A DNA stretch of 64,000 nt, taken from assembly GCA_031367435.1 (NCBI GenBank), contig JANLPV010000100.1:1-64000 (forward strand), in the 5' to 3' direction. Position 1 is the first letter of the stretch, and each line of letters starts with the position of its first letter. A program made the translations under genes and the position numbers. Positions 1-8,113 of this stretch are shown here, one piece after another. The notes under the pieces were generated by a model. It had not been told where the DNA came from, did no database searches, and saw only the letters and a list, made by a program, of their open reading frames with translations. Source of the stretch: WLMZ01 sp031367435. GTDB taxonomy: Bacteria; Actinomycetota; Acidimicrobiia; Acidimicrobiales; Ilumatobacteraceae.

Positions 1-2427
1 GCCGGACGGCTCGACACACGCACCATGTCCAACACCGCAACCGTCGTGACCCGCAACTACACGTGGGAGCCATCAACGGGGCGCCTCCAACTGTTGTGGG
101 GCAAAGCGAACACCAACGCCACCGGTGATGTCAACGTTCAATACGTCGCACCGTCCTACGACGCGGTCGGGAACCTTACCGGTGACAACGATTTTGTGAA
201 TCTGCAAAAACAGTGCTTCGGTTACGACCAACGCAACCGGCTGATAACCGCGCAGACCGCGGGCGCTTTTAACCCATGTGGGGCCCCAGACGGAACCTGG
301 CCAGCACCGTACTTCCAGACCTACAGCTACGACAACAGCAACCGCATCATCAACGGACCTGCCGGAACGAACTACCAATACACCGCAGCCAGTCACGCCC
401 ACGCACCCAGCTCGATCGCGACACCCTTCGGTGTCGACACCTACACCTACGACACAAGTGGTAACCGCACCAGCTGGAACAACGCCGACGGCGGTGACTA
501 CACCTACACCTGGGACCCCAACGGTCGCATGCAGTCAGCGACGAACAACGACCCCAACACCGCCCCCGTCCGCCGTGCGGTTGACACCACCGTCACTGGA
601 ACAACGACCACCGGTGTCGGGATCACCGCCACCACCCCAGCAGGCACTCGCACCGGTGACGTTCTCATTGCGGTCCTCACGATCGCGCCCGTAACCGTTG
701 GTGGAGCGATACCAACCGCAACCACACCATCGGGATGGAACAAGATCGGTGAAAGCCCCGGCACCGGAGTACGCGTCGTTGCCTACCAAAAAGTGCTCAC
801 CACCAGCGTGCCCGCGAGCATCACCGTCAACCGTTCCGCCGCATCCAAAACAATCCTCAACCTCGCCGCGTACATCGGCGTCGATCTCACCACACCCGTC
901 GACGTGTCATTGCCCGGTACTAATCCGAGCGGCACCAGTCACACCTCACCATCGCTGGCCGTCACCAGCGCAAACCGCAAACTCATCACCATCACCGGCT
1001 ACGCCCAACAAACCGCAACCACACCCGACTCGGCAACGACCGAACGCGTCGACAACTCGACCCTGCCAACGAACCCAACAACATCACTACACATCGCCGA
1101 CCAAACCTGGGCATCAACCGCAGCAACCGGAACCCGTATCGCAACATCGACAGTGGCATCAACATCAGCAACACTCAGCATCGCGTTACGGCCACGCCCG
1201 AACACCACCGACTACCTCTACGACATCGACCGCCACCAAATCCTGCGCAAAGACCCCACCAACACCGTCACGCTCACCATCGGCAACCTTGAGCTACAAC
1301 AAACCTTAGGGACCATTCCGTGGGCCACCCGCTACATCAGCATCGAAGGCACCAACATCGGCATCCGCAACCCAGCCGTCAACGAATGGATGCTCGACGA
1401 CGAACGCGGCTCCGTACAAGTCACCGTCGACTACGCCACGGGCACCACCCACCAGAACTTCTACACCCCATACGGACAAACCCGATTCGCTTATCCATCC
1501 AGCCCAGTCACTCCACGCAGCTACCTCAACCAAACCAACGAACCCGCAACACAACTCACCAACCTCAACAACCGCTACTACGACCCAGCAACCGGCGTGT
1601 TCCTGAGCGTCGACCCGATGGTTGGCGTAACCGGGGACCCCTATTTGTACGCGGCGGGAAACCCGACCACCCTCTCCGACCCGACCGGGCTCGAGCCGTG
1701 CTCCTGGTGTGACTCGAGCCGCAACGCGATCGATTCCGAGATCAAGTCCGACCTGACCCTCGACCACAACAAACTCGTACACCGCAAAGAAGATCTCCTC
1801 AGCCATGGCCTTGACGGCTACAACGCACGTAACCAAGCCGAACTCGACTTCGTCGAAGGCCGTCTCGGCATCCACCACCTCAACGGCGGCTGGCTGCTAT
1901 TGGGCCTCGCGGCTGTCGCAACTGGGGGTGCAACTGGGATAGCGATTTCATCCGCCGGGGGATTGGTCGCCATCGCGACGCCGACGGCAGTGGGGTTAAC
2001 TAGTGCCGTCAATGCCTGCATCGGCTGGGTATGCCACTTTCTGATAGACGCCGCGAATGGATCGCCGGTGAGTTCGGGGCCCGTGGCGGTCGCTGCAGAA
2101 GCAGCCACAAGTACCGCAGACGACTTCGCCAACTGGGGTGGTGAGTTCGTCGACGACGCGATTCGAGGGCCCGCCACTCGACCCGACTTTGCGAACATCT
2201 CGGTGAAGATCGAGCGTCAGATGCAGACGAGAGGCTGGACGCCTGAACTCATCGACGAGGCAGTGATCAGCGGTGAGAAGTTCCCTGCCATCAACAAGCT
2301 GGGTGGTGCGAATACCCCGGCAACACGCTATGTAAGCCCGACGACCGGGCAATCGGTGGTGATCGACAATGGAACCGGCGAGATCGTCCATTTCGGCGCA
2401 CCAGGCTTCAAGTACGGCGCCGGATGA
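1..2427 (+). CDS. RHS polymorphic toxin (3' part of gene), colicin E5-like RNase tip
   Basis: The frame is open from base 1, so the gene starts upstream; the first in-frame ATG is at 25. Counting from it, residues ~40-180 are YD/RHS repeats. Residues ~190-395 are a Thr/Ser-rich beta-sandwich-like insert. The RHS core follows at ~470-556 (NRYYDPATGVFLSVDP near 515, ending DPTGLE). After this come two hydrophobic stretches (~620-670) and a tip from ~726 (RGWTPELIDEA ... ATRYV ... VVIDNGTGEIV), the pattern I associate with colicin E5-related RNases that cut tRNA anticodon loops. The RHS core normally forms a shell that self-cleaves after DPxGL to release the tip. The following gene overlaps by 4 bases and is the likely immunity gene. 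The RHS call is firm; the E5 assignment is from recalled motif only. Confidence 0.85.
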   Translation, partial: AGRLDTRTMSNTATVVTRNYTWEPSTGRLQLLWGKANTNATGDVNVQYVAPSYDAVGNLTGDNDFVNLQKQCFGYDQRNRLITAQTAGAFNPCGAPDGTWPAPYFQTYSYDNSNRIINGPAGTNYQYTAASHAHAPSSIATPFGVDTYTYDTSGNRTSWNNADGGDYTYTWDPNGRMQSATNNDPNTAPVRRAVDTTVTGTTTTGVGITATTPAGTRTGDVLIAVLTIAPVTVGGAIPTATTPSGWNKIGESPGTGVRVVAYQKVLTTSVPASITVNRSAASKTILNLAAYIGVDLTTPVDVSLPGTNPSGTSHTSPSLAVTSANRKLITITGYAQQTATTPDSATTERVDNSTLPTNPTTSLHIADQTWASTAATGTRIATSTVASTSATLSIALRPRPNTTDYLYDIDRHQILRKDPTNTVTLTIGNLELQQTLGTIPWATRYISIEGTNIGIRNPAVNEWMLDDERGSVQVTVDYATGTTHQNFYTPYGQTRFAYPSSPVTPRSYLNQTNEPATQLTNLNNRYYDPATGVFLSVDPMVGVTGDPYLYAAGNPTTLSDPTGLEPCSWCDSSRNAIDSEIKSDLTLDHNKLVHRKEDLLSHGLDGYNARNQAELDFVEGRLGIHHLNGGWLLLGLAAVATGGATGIAISSAGGLVAIATPTAVGLTSAVNACIGWVCHFLIDAANGSPVSSGPVAVAAEAATSTADDFANWGGEFVDDAIRGPATRPDFANISVKIERQMQTRGWTPELIDEAVISGEKFPAINKLGGANTPATRYVSPTTGQSVVIDNGTGEIVHFGAPGFKYGAG

Positions 2428-2774
2428 GCGATCCCATTACCACGCTGCTTTCGTCCGCTCGCCGAGTTGGCGACGACTTCTGCTGGCCGGCCCAGGAGTC
2501 GGTGGAGGTGATCGAGGCGCTCGCGTCGCTGTCTCGGGCTGTCCTCGGTGTGGAGCTCTGGCGAATCGAAGGAGACGACGGCCCGGAAGTCCTCGGATGG
2601 AGCCAGTACAACGTCGACACTCACCGACGGTGGGACGAGGTCGTCGCAGCCGGAGCCCGCCAAGCGATCGACGAGGTCCTCGGCTACTCAGGTGATCGTG
2701 GGTTGTGGATCAACATCACCTGGGTGGATCCACCTGCTGATGAGAACGGTGACCGCGAGGTAGGTCGACGGTGA
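2424..2774 (+). CDS. Putative immunity protein for the RHS tip toxin
   Basis: This encodes a 116-residue, acidic, soluble protein with no signal peptide or membrane segment. Its ATG overlaps the RHS stop codon (ATGA), so it is translationally coupled to the toxin. That position directly after a polymorphic toxin tip is where the cognate immunity protein is normally found. I do not recognise a named immunity family. It contains a Trp-rich central part (ELWRIEG, WSQYN, WINITWVDP). Its function is inferred from position, size and charge only. Confidence 0.6.
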   Translation: MSDPITTLLSSARRVGDDFCWPAQESVEVIEALASLSRAVLGVELWRIEGDDGPEVLGWSQYNVDTHRRWDEVVAAGARQAIDEVLGYSGDRGLWINITWVDPPADENGDREVGRR

Positions 2775-3397
2775 ACCTTGGTCATTCGAGGGCGTACATC
2801 ACTCTGCGACTGGTAGCCGCTCTGTGTGCATTACTCGTCGTGCTTGCCCTAGGAATCCCAGGCACGACGACTGTTGGCGCGTCCACCTACGTGTACGACG
2901 CGCCAGCACTCACACGCGTTGACGCCTACGCATCGGCGCTCGCCGGGGCTGGCCAGTGGGCACGAGTCGGCATGCGCGAGGGGTCTGCCTTGCCCTCGAC
3001 GGAGGTTCGAGGTGCTTCTACGACCCCGAACCTCGCTGTTGTTGCCACAGAAGCGGGCGGCGCCCGATTCGTGGTCAACAGCGCTGGGGATGCTCTGGAT
3101 ACGGCTCGGGTCACGATTCCGGGCGGCAAGTACAACTACCTGCTCGAGAACCCGTCCAAATCCGGGGTGTTCGCTGATTCGATGGGGTTCAATCAGGCCT
3201 CACTGGATTCGGCTTTACGTAGCCACCTCGTCGACAACTTCGGCACGGCGACGCCTTCGGTGTCAATGGTCGGCGGAGGGACGAAGTTCTCGGTGACAGG
3301 TCCCATGGTCGGCCCCAGTGGAGCGAAATGGACCATCACCACTGCATGGGGAGTCGATGTCGACGGAACCATCCGACTGATCACGGCGACTCCATGA
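2771..3397 (+). CDS. Secreted mini-toxin 2 (signal peptide, shared leader, DUF6883-like tip)
   Basis: The GTG start overlaps the previous stop. Residues ~10-38 form a signal peptide (long hydrophobic core ending VGAS). Next is the leader TYVYDAPALTRVDAYA, then the linker GASTTPNLAVVATEAGGA. The tip (~110-208) reads GGKYNYLLENPSKSGVFADSMGF ... SVTGPMVGPSGAKWTI, which resembles the DUF6883 family found at C-termini of polymorphic toxins. There is no RHS shell or other delivery domain, so the protein appears to be exported as a free-standing toxin. The following overlapping gene should be its immunity gene. The signal peptide and motifs are seen directly; the toxin role is inferred. Confidence 0.65.
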   Translation: MNLGHSRAYITLRLVAALCALLVVLALGIPGTTTVGASTYVYDAPALTRVDAYASALAGAGQWARVGMREGSALPSTEVRGASTTPNLAVVATEAGGARFVVNSAGDALDTARVTIPGGKYNYLLENPSKSGVFADSMGFNQASLDSALRSHLVDNFGTATPSVSMVGGGTKFSVTGPMVGPSGAKWTITTAWGVDVDGTIRLITATP

Positions 3398-3876
3398 CCA
3401 CCGAGGCGGCCCGCAGCCAGGTGGTGGTCCTAGGCGATCACATTGTGCATCTCACCATCGACGAGGTGAATCGACCTGAGTCGATCAGCATCGATGTGGC
3501 GATTGACGGCAACCGGCTTCGCGGATGGGAGGAGCCCGGCTGGCGAGGGATCTCTCTCGGGGCTTTCGCCGAATCGTTCTACTGGTGGAGCGCACGGAGA
3601 ATCGTGGTGCTAACTCTCGATCCGGCAGCGGTCGCCGCTGAGATCGCGTACGACGAGGACATCCTTCTCGCCTTTCACCTCGGTGCCGTCGAGTGGTTGG
3701 TAGTCGGAGAGACCTCGGTGAGCATTGTTAGTGCGGGCATAGCCATTTCCCGCCTGGACTTCGGTGAAGTAGTCGTGGCCTGTCGTCGAGACGGCGATCT
3801 GCTGGCCGTCGAGACCTCCGACGGTTCCTCGTTCGTCGTCGCACTGGAGCCGGATGGACTACGACTTCAACCCTGA
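3394..3876 (+). CDS. Putative immunity protein 2
   Basis: This is a 160-residue acidic cytosolic-type protein rich in beta-forming residues. The ATG at 3394 overlaps the toxin stop (ATGA). A longer reading from 3328 is possible but would run 70 bases into the toxin gene, so I reject it. There is no signal peptide. Its last 23 bases overlap the start of the next toxin gene. No family is recognised; the immunity role comes from its place in the alternating toxin/immunity chain. Confidence 0.55.
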   Translation: MTTEAARSQVVVLGDHIVHLTIDEVNRPESISIDVAIDGNRLRGWEEPGWRGISLGAFAESFYWWSARRIVVLTLDPAAVAAEIAYDEDILLAFHLGAVEWLVVGETSVSIVSAGIAISRLDFGEVVVACRRDGDLLAVETSDGSSFVVALEPDGLRLQP

Positions 3877-4498
3877 GGAGCGCCCGAGGCGTCGTGCCGC
3901 GTCCGGGCTGTTGCTGGTGCTCGCGGTACTTGTTGGGTGGCTCTCGCTGGCCGACGGTCCGGCTCGGACCATGTCTACGACGACCGTCAGCGCCGCGATC
4001 TTCACCTACGACGCGCCGACCGTCGCGCGCGTTGGCGTTCATGCGTTCGGAGCCGTCGATGTCAGTCCGGCGCAGCTGAGCGTTACTCAGGAGGGGTCTG
4101 CCACGCCTTCTGTTCAGGCGAGAGGCCCATCTACGACCGCGTCCGTCGCCGTTGTTGCCACAGACACGGCTTCAGGCAACGCTCATGGGCTCGGCGTGTC
4201 TGACCCGCCGTCGCGTGTAGGTGGGCCGTGGACGGAGGAAGACCTAGCGCGCGGAGCGATGGGTAAACCGCCGAAGTCGCTTGGCAGCCCAGAACTTCAT
4301 CATGCCGACCAGATGCCTGGCGCTGGCATTCATGAGGTCGACCCAGTTACTCATCGGCTGCCCGGAAACCATCCAAATAGGTTCAACCAGGGATTGACGG
4401 ACGCGATGCGAACGTCGGACCGGCAGTTGCACTGGTGGTATCGAGCGCAGGAGATGGGTGGACTCGACGTTCTTGGGCCGGAGGCGTTCTATGACTGA
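3854..4498 (+). CDS. Secreted mini-toxin 3 (shared leader, HNH/Endo VII-like nuclease tip)
   Basis: The 214-residue product begins with a basic N-terminus and a hydrophobic export helix (~17-34). It carries the leader IFTYDAPTVARVGVHA and the linker GPSTTASVAVVATDTASG. The tip from ~120 contains LGSPELHHADQMPGAGIHE, then THR, NHPNRFNQ and QLHWWYRAQ. Paired His plus spaced His/Glu/Asn is the pattern of HNH/Endo VII-type toxin nucleases (LHH- or GHE-like), which act on nucleic acid with a bound metal. The start ATG lies inside the preceding immunity gene. The next gene is a SUKH-type immunity protein, a family often paired with nuclease toxins. Confidence 0.65.
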   Translation: MDYDFNPEERPRRRAASGLLLVLAVLVGWLSLADGPARTMSTTTVSAAIFTYDAPTVARVGVHAFGAVDVSPAQLSVTQEGSATPSVQARGPSTTASVAVVATDTASGNAHGLGVSDPPSRVGGPWTEEDLARGAMGKPPKSLGSPELHHADQMPGAGIHEVDPVTHRLPGNHPNRFNQGLTDAMRTSDRQLHWWYRAQEMGGLDVLGPEAFYD

Positions 4499-4940
4499 CC
4501 ACGACGGCTTCTCACAACTTGCCGAGCTCATCTCGCGAGTTCGGCTCGAGCACCCCAGCTGGTTCCGTTTGCGAGGGGAGGGCCCCGCCGCGACTGAGCA
4601 GATCAACGAATGCGAGAGCGCCTTGGAGTGCACTCTCCCGTCTGCCTACAAGCGCTTCGTCGCTGCTTACGGCGGCGGCGACTTCGCGTTCACATTGATC
4701 TACTCGCCCGATCCCGCGAGCGATGTTTCGATCGTGGCGATGAACCAGCGCCCGTGGGTCCAACGACCCGGTTTTGTTGCCTTCGCGGACAACGGTTCCG
4801 GGGACTACTACGGCTGGCGCGTCCGCGATGGTGCCGCCGTCGACGAGGTCGTACTGCTGGACCACACCGTGGACGATCTGAGGAGCTGCGATTTCGTTGA
4901 CTTTGTTGACTTCGTTCGGAGTGAAGGACTCCGCCAGTAG
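4491..4940 (+). CDS. SUKH/SMI1-KNR4-type immunity protein
   Basis: This 149-residue protein contains CESALECTLPSAYKRFVAAYGGG, followed by GFVAFADNGSGDYYGWRV, the characteristic layout of the SUKH (SMI1/KNR4) superfamily of immunity proteins. The ATG at 4491 overlaps the toxin stop by 8 bases; an upstream in-frame start at 4458 lies deep in the toxin and is unlikely. SUKH proteins bind and neutralise diverse nuclease toxins in the producer cytosol. Its partner is the HNH-like mini-toxin just upstream. Confidence 0.8.
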   Translation: MTDHDGFSQLAELISRVRLEHPSWFRLRGEGPAATEQINECESALECTLPSAYKRFVAAYGGGDFAFTLIYSPDPASDVSIVAMNQRPWVQRPGFVAFADNGSGDYYGWRVRDGAAVDEVVLLDHTVDDLRSCDFVDFVDFVRSEGLRQ

Positions 4941-5521
4941 TGCGCAAGCGGTCTCGATTCTCGCTGATCTGGCTCGTCGCCTCGCTCGTCGCCATCTTGG
5001 CGGGCGTCCCTACGGGTACGACGGGTGCCAACGCCGAGGAATCCATCTACGACGCGCCGGCCATCGCGCGCGTTGACGATCCGGCGAGCGGAGGTGCCGA
5101 GAGAGGGTCGGCCCTGCTCAGCGATGCCCCTCACGAGTCTGTCTCGTCTCCCATGGACGCACGACGCACGCCTACGACCGCGTCCGTCGCTTTTGTTGCC
5201 ACAGAAGCGGCCGGGGGCGCCGACAACGTCGTCAACGGTGTGCGGCTCCGGGCACAGCTGACGGGGGAGGAGATCGCCGGGGGTCACGCCTTCGACAAGC
5301 ACGTGGTCCAACGCGGCGAGTTTCCTGGCGTTACCACTCGGGCTGGGTTCGCAAGCACGATTGAGGACGTCGTGATGAACGGTGAGATGCGAGTGCTTTC
5401 AAATGGTCGAACCGCATTTTGGAATGACAGTGTCGTTGTGATTCGCAACCCAGGAGCGCTCGACGGCGGAACCGCCTTCCGACCAACGGACGGCTACGAC
5501 TACTTCCTGGGCCTGCCGTGA
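4940..5521 (+). CDS. Secreted mini-toxin 4 (shared leader, unassigned tip)
   Basis: The GTG start overlaps the previous TAG. Residues 1-32 are a clear signal peptide (MRKRSRF, hydrophobic core, ANAEES). The leader SIYDAPAIARVDDPA is followed by the linker TPTTASVAFVATEAAGGA. The tip (~95-193) reads GGHAFDKHVVQRGEFPG ... VLSNGRTAFW ... GGTAFRPTDGYDYF. The conserved-looking His/Lys/His, Arg-Thr and Thr-Arg residues suggest a small RNase-type toxin, possibly of the BECR fold, but I cannot name the family. It is followed immediately by a very small acidic gene, the presumed immunity gene. Confidence 0.6.
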   Translation: MRKRSRFSLIWLVASLVAILAGVPTGTTGANAEESIYDAPAIARVDDPASGGAERGSALLSDAPHESVSSPMDARRTPTTASVAFVATEAAGGADNVVNGVRLRAQLTGEEIAGGHAFDKHVVQRGEFPGVTTRAGFASTIEDVVMNGEMRVLSNGRTAFWNDSVVVIRNPGALDGGTAFRPTDGYDYFLGLP

Positions 5522-5739
5522 TGGAGGCTGACGTGGAAATGTTCGACGATGAGGAGCGGGTCGTGGTCTCAATGACCCGTCAGGAGCTCCTCCTGATTGC
5601 TGGTGCAGTCAATGAGACAATCGATGCGGTCGAGGACTGGGAGTTCTCGTCCCGACTGGGCACAAGCAAGGACGACGCCAGGGGCATCCGGTCGGAACTC
5701 CGGAGGATCATCTCCGAACTACGGCCAGATGCAGGCTAG
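5518..5739 (+). CDS. Putative small immunity protein 4
   Basis: This is a 73-residue acidic, mainly helical protein (TRQELLLIAGAVNETIDAVEDW ...). The start is GTG 5518 or ATG 5521; both overlap the toxin stop. There is no signal peptide. Size, charge and strict coupling fit an immunity protein for mini-toxin 4. It belongs to no family that I recognise. Confidence 0.5.
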   Translation: MMEADVEMFDDEERVVVSMTRQELLLIAGAVNETIDAVEDWEFSSRLGTSKDDARGIRSELRRIISELRPDAG

Positions 5740-6139
5740 GAACGTGGCTCGAGCGTCGATGCTGCGATCAGGTGGATGCGGCGGCACCGGCCGTCGCCCA
5801 TCCGAGACGCGCCGGTGGTTTGTCGTTCTCGTTGCGGGCGTCATCGCCCTGCTGCTCGGCTCACCAGCGGCTACGACAGCGTTCGCCAACTCGACATACG
5901 GCTACGACGTGCCCACTATTGTGCGCGTCGGCGCTTACACGATTGGAGCGGGCGAGGCAGGTCGGGCGCAGCTCGGCGCGGATGCCTACAACGCCCAGGT
6001 TCAGAAACTGCTGGACACAGGTGACTACGACGGCGCTGTGCAGATGGGAATCGACGACGCGATGCGTATCAACCCGACGTATCAAGACTGGTTGCTTCGG
6101 GCGATGGATGCGATTCCTGAGGTCGAGGCAGGACCGTGA
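5729..6139 (+). CDS. Secreted mini-toxin 5 (shared leader, linker lost, short tip)
   Basis: The most likely start is ATG 5729 (alternatives GTG 5744, ATG 5759), overlapping the preceding gene. A basic N-terminus (RRPSETRR) precedes an export helix (WFVVLVAGVIALLLG). The leader STYGYDVPTIVRVGAYT is present. The S-T-T-x-x-V-A-V-V-A-T-E-A linker of its three neighbours is absent, and the leader runs straight into a ~50-residue tip (AYNAQVQKLLDTGDYDGAVQMGIDDA ... NPTYQDWLLRAM). The tip may be a degraded or minimal toxin. The following gene is the presumed immunity gene. Confidence 0.55.
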   Translation: MQARNVARASMLRSGGCGGTGRRPSETRRWFVVLVAGVIALLLGSPAATTAFANSTYGYDVPTIVRVGAYTIGAGEAGRAQLGADAYNAQVQKLLDTGDYDGAVQMGIDDAMRINPTYQDWLLRAMDAIPEVEAGP

Positions 6140-6558
6140 GTGACGAGGCACGAATTGTGTGGACCGGAGACGTGTCCCATGACGCGTTCGGTTCCCTGAC
6201 GCTCGGCATGTCACGGGAGGCCGTGCGAGAACTATTCGCTGGCTCGTTCCGGACATTCGCGCGGGGCGGGTACGGACTCGATCTCGATCAGTTCCTCGGA
6301 CGCGGAATAATGGTCACCTTCGAGGATGACAGGTCAGTTTTCGTTGAACTGGCGTCTCCGTCTCAGCCTTCGTATCAAGGTGTCGAACTTCTTGAGCGGC
6401 AGGTGCGTGATGTGGTGTTGGACCTCACCCACCAGGGTCATGTCGTGGTGCAGCTGGACTCTGGACGATATGACATTGTCGGTCCGTCGTGGGTCGGTCT
6501 CTACGTCGAGTTCGATGTCGTGAAGGGGGTTTCCTTCGGCGATCGTTCGCGCGGGTGA
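6136..6558 (+). CDS. Putative immunity protein 5, last gene of the array
   Basis: The 140-residue acidic soluble product starts at a GTG overlapping the toxin stop. The sequence (FGSLTLGMSREAVRELF ... YGLDLDQF ... VFVELASPS ... YDIVGPSWVGLYVEF) suggests an alpha/beta immunity fold, but no family is recognised. It closes a chain of ten overlapping genes. The next 290 bases carry no gene and then the integrase gene is met tail-on. Confidence 0.5.
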   Translation: MSDEARIVWTGDVSHDAFGSLTLGMSREAVRELFAGSFRTFARGGYGLDLDQFLGRGIMVTFEDDRSVFVELASPSQPSYQGVELLERQVRDVVLDLTHQGHVVVQLDSGRYDIVGPSWVGLYVEFDVVKGVSFGDRSRG

Positions 6559-6802
6559 CGTGTCGGCGATGCCGACCGCCTGGAAAGCGTTACACGTCGG
6601 GGAGGTCCAGGTCTGCTCGTTCGTCCCCACACGAGGGTATTGGAGCGAATCCCCCTCTGATCTCTCGTGTTGCGTATATTCGCTTCGGCGTGTCTGTTGG
6701 AGTTGATCGCTCTCTGAGTTTGTGCTGACGAGGTGTGACACGAAGAGGTCATGGTGCTGGTTGAATCGGTCGGGGTTTTTCATCAGGTCCCCAAAAGATC
6801 CT

Positions 6803-6816
6803 GAACCGGCCGGTTC
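6803..6816. repeat. 14-bp perfect palindrome in the array/integrase gap
   Basis: GAACCGGCCGGTTC reads the same on both strands. It lies in the otherwise gene-free 6559-6849 stretch, 34 bases past the stop codon of the leftward integrase. It could be a protein-binding or recombination site. It has no T-run and is too short for a convincing terminator. Confidence 0.5.
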
Positions 6817-6849
6817 AATCCTATGAATCGGTTGTCCGCGGATCGATCG

Positions 6850-7980
6850 CTAATTCGTGTGTCGGCTTGTCTTGTTTCGGATGTGGGATGGCCTCTCGAG
6901 CGCTTCCATCAAGTCGAGCTCTTGCTGCGGGTAAAGGTGGCCGTAACGGTCGAGCACTACCGAAACGCTCGAGTGCCCCGCTCTCACGGCGATCTGCTTC
7001 GGGTTCGCTCCTGCGGCGATCCAAAGTGAAATAGACGTGTGGCGAAGGTCGTGAATGCGAAGTGGGGACAGACCGGCTGAGCTGACCGCGGGTGTCCAGA
7101 ATCGGCGACGGAAGAGTCCCGGTCGCACCACCTGACCGGCCGGTGATCTGAAAACGAGCTGGTCCTGTTCTACTGCTCCGTCAGGTATTCGCGCGAGTTC
7201 CTCGGCAACGAAGGAAGGGATGCCGACTGTTCGAAATGCAGATTTGGTCTTTGGTGGGCCAAAAGAAACGTGGCCAGCGAGGTCGCTCAACGTCTCAACG
7301 ACGGTGACTTGTCGACGGAGAAGATCCACACGTTGCCACCGCAGTGCGAGCATCTCACCCAGGCGAAGTCCGCTGTAACCCGCAAGTAGGACGAAGCCTC
7401 GATATCGCGGATCGATCGTGTCTGCCAGCTTCCACAGTTCATCGTCAGTGAGGAAGCGCATCTCCTCGCGCTCGATCTTTGGTACGGGTAAACGTTCGAT
7501 TGGATTGCTGGCGATGAGTCGGTCTTCGTGTGCCGCGCGCATTGCCTTGTTGAACACCTGAACTGCCTTGTTCACGGTTGCAGGCGCAAGTCCGGATCCG
7601 GTTGGGTCGGAGAGCTTCGCCACCCACTGGCGCAGGCTGGTCCGATCGACGCGGGCCAAAGGCGTTGTTCCAAACGTCGGCAGGACATGTATCCGAAACG
7701 AGGCCTCGTCTCGAGCGCGGGTGGACGGGCGCAGCGTTGTTACCGTTGGCCACCAACGCTCGAACCACTCGGCGACAGTGATGCGGCCCAACCGTGGATC
7801 GATGTATGACCCGGCACCTCGATCAACCTCGATGAGGTGTGCGTAGCGCTCGGCGTCGCGTCGCAGAGCGAACTGCTTCGTGCGTTCTTTGCCATCGGGC
7901 GCACGCAATCGAACGAGGTATGCACGCTTTCCGTTCGATAACTCCTTCACGCGAATCGACACCGTGCACCGAGATAGCAT
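6850..7980 (-). CDS. Tyrosine recombinase (phage-type integrase)
   Basis: From ATG 7980 the protein has 376 residues. Residues ~1-60 are an arm-binding-like domain (YLVRLRAPDGKERTKQFALR), ~68-160 a SAM-like core-binding domain and ~175-355 the catalytic domain. Visible catalytic residues are R206 (SGLRLGE), H310-x-x-R313 (HDLRHTS), H336 (GHSS) and Y346 (DRYGHLY). All expected residues are present, so it should be active. It cuts and rejoins DNA at an attachment site. An upstream in-frame start at 8040 is less likely because the first 20 residues do not look like protein. Its 5' end points at a tRNA 3' fragment ~135 bases away, the normal arrangement for a site-specific integrating element. 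Confidence 0.9.
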   Translation of the reverse strand: MLSRCTVSIRVKELSNGKRAYLVRLRAPDGKERTKQFALRRDAERYAHLIEVDRGAGSYIDPRLGRITVAEWFERWWPTVTTLRPSTRARDEASFRIHVLPTFGTTPLARVDRTSLRQWVAKLSDPTGSGLAPATVNKAVQVFNKAMRAAHEDRLIASNPIERLPVPKIEREEMRFLTDDELWKLADTIDPRYRGFVLLAGYSGLRLGEMLALRWQRVDLLRRQVTVVETLSDLAGHVSFGPPKTKSAFRTVGIPSFVAEELARIPDGAVEQDQLVFRSPAGQVVRPGLFRRRFWTPAVSSAGLSPLRIHDLRHTSISLWIAAGANPKQIAVRAGHSSVSVVLDRYGHLYPQQELDLMEALERPSHIRNKTSRHTN

Positions 7981-8113
7981 CTCGAACAGGTCCACACCAG
8001 GTCCGCGGACCGCGCAACACCGGCCGGCACTAGTCGGCATCGGCTGGATGAAAGCATCAGCTCAGAGGCATACGATGACACAAACGAACCCTCGACACCA
8101 CGGTCGGAACCCC

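Noticed and set aside
4458..4490. Earlier start of the SUKH immunity gene
   Set aside because: It sits within the toxin coding end, and the added residues have no family similarity.
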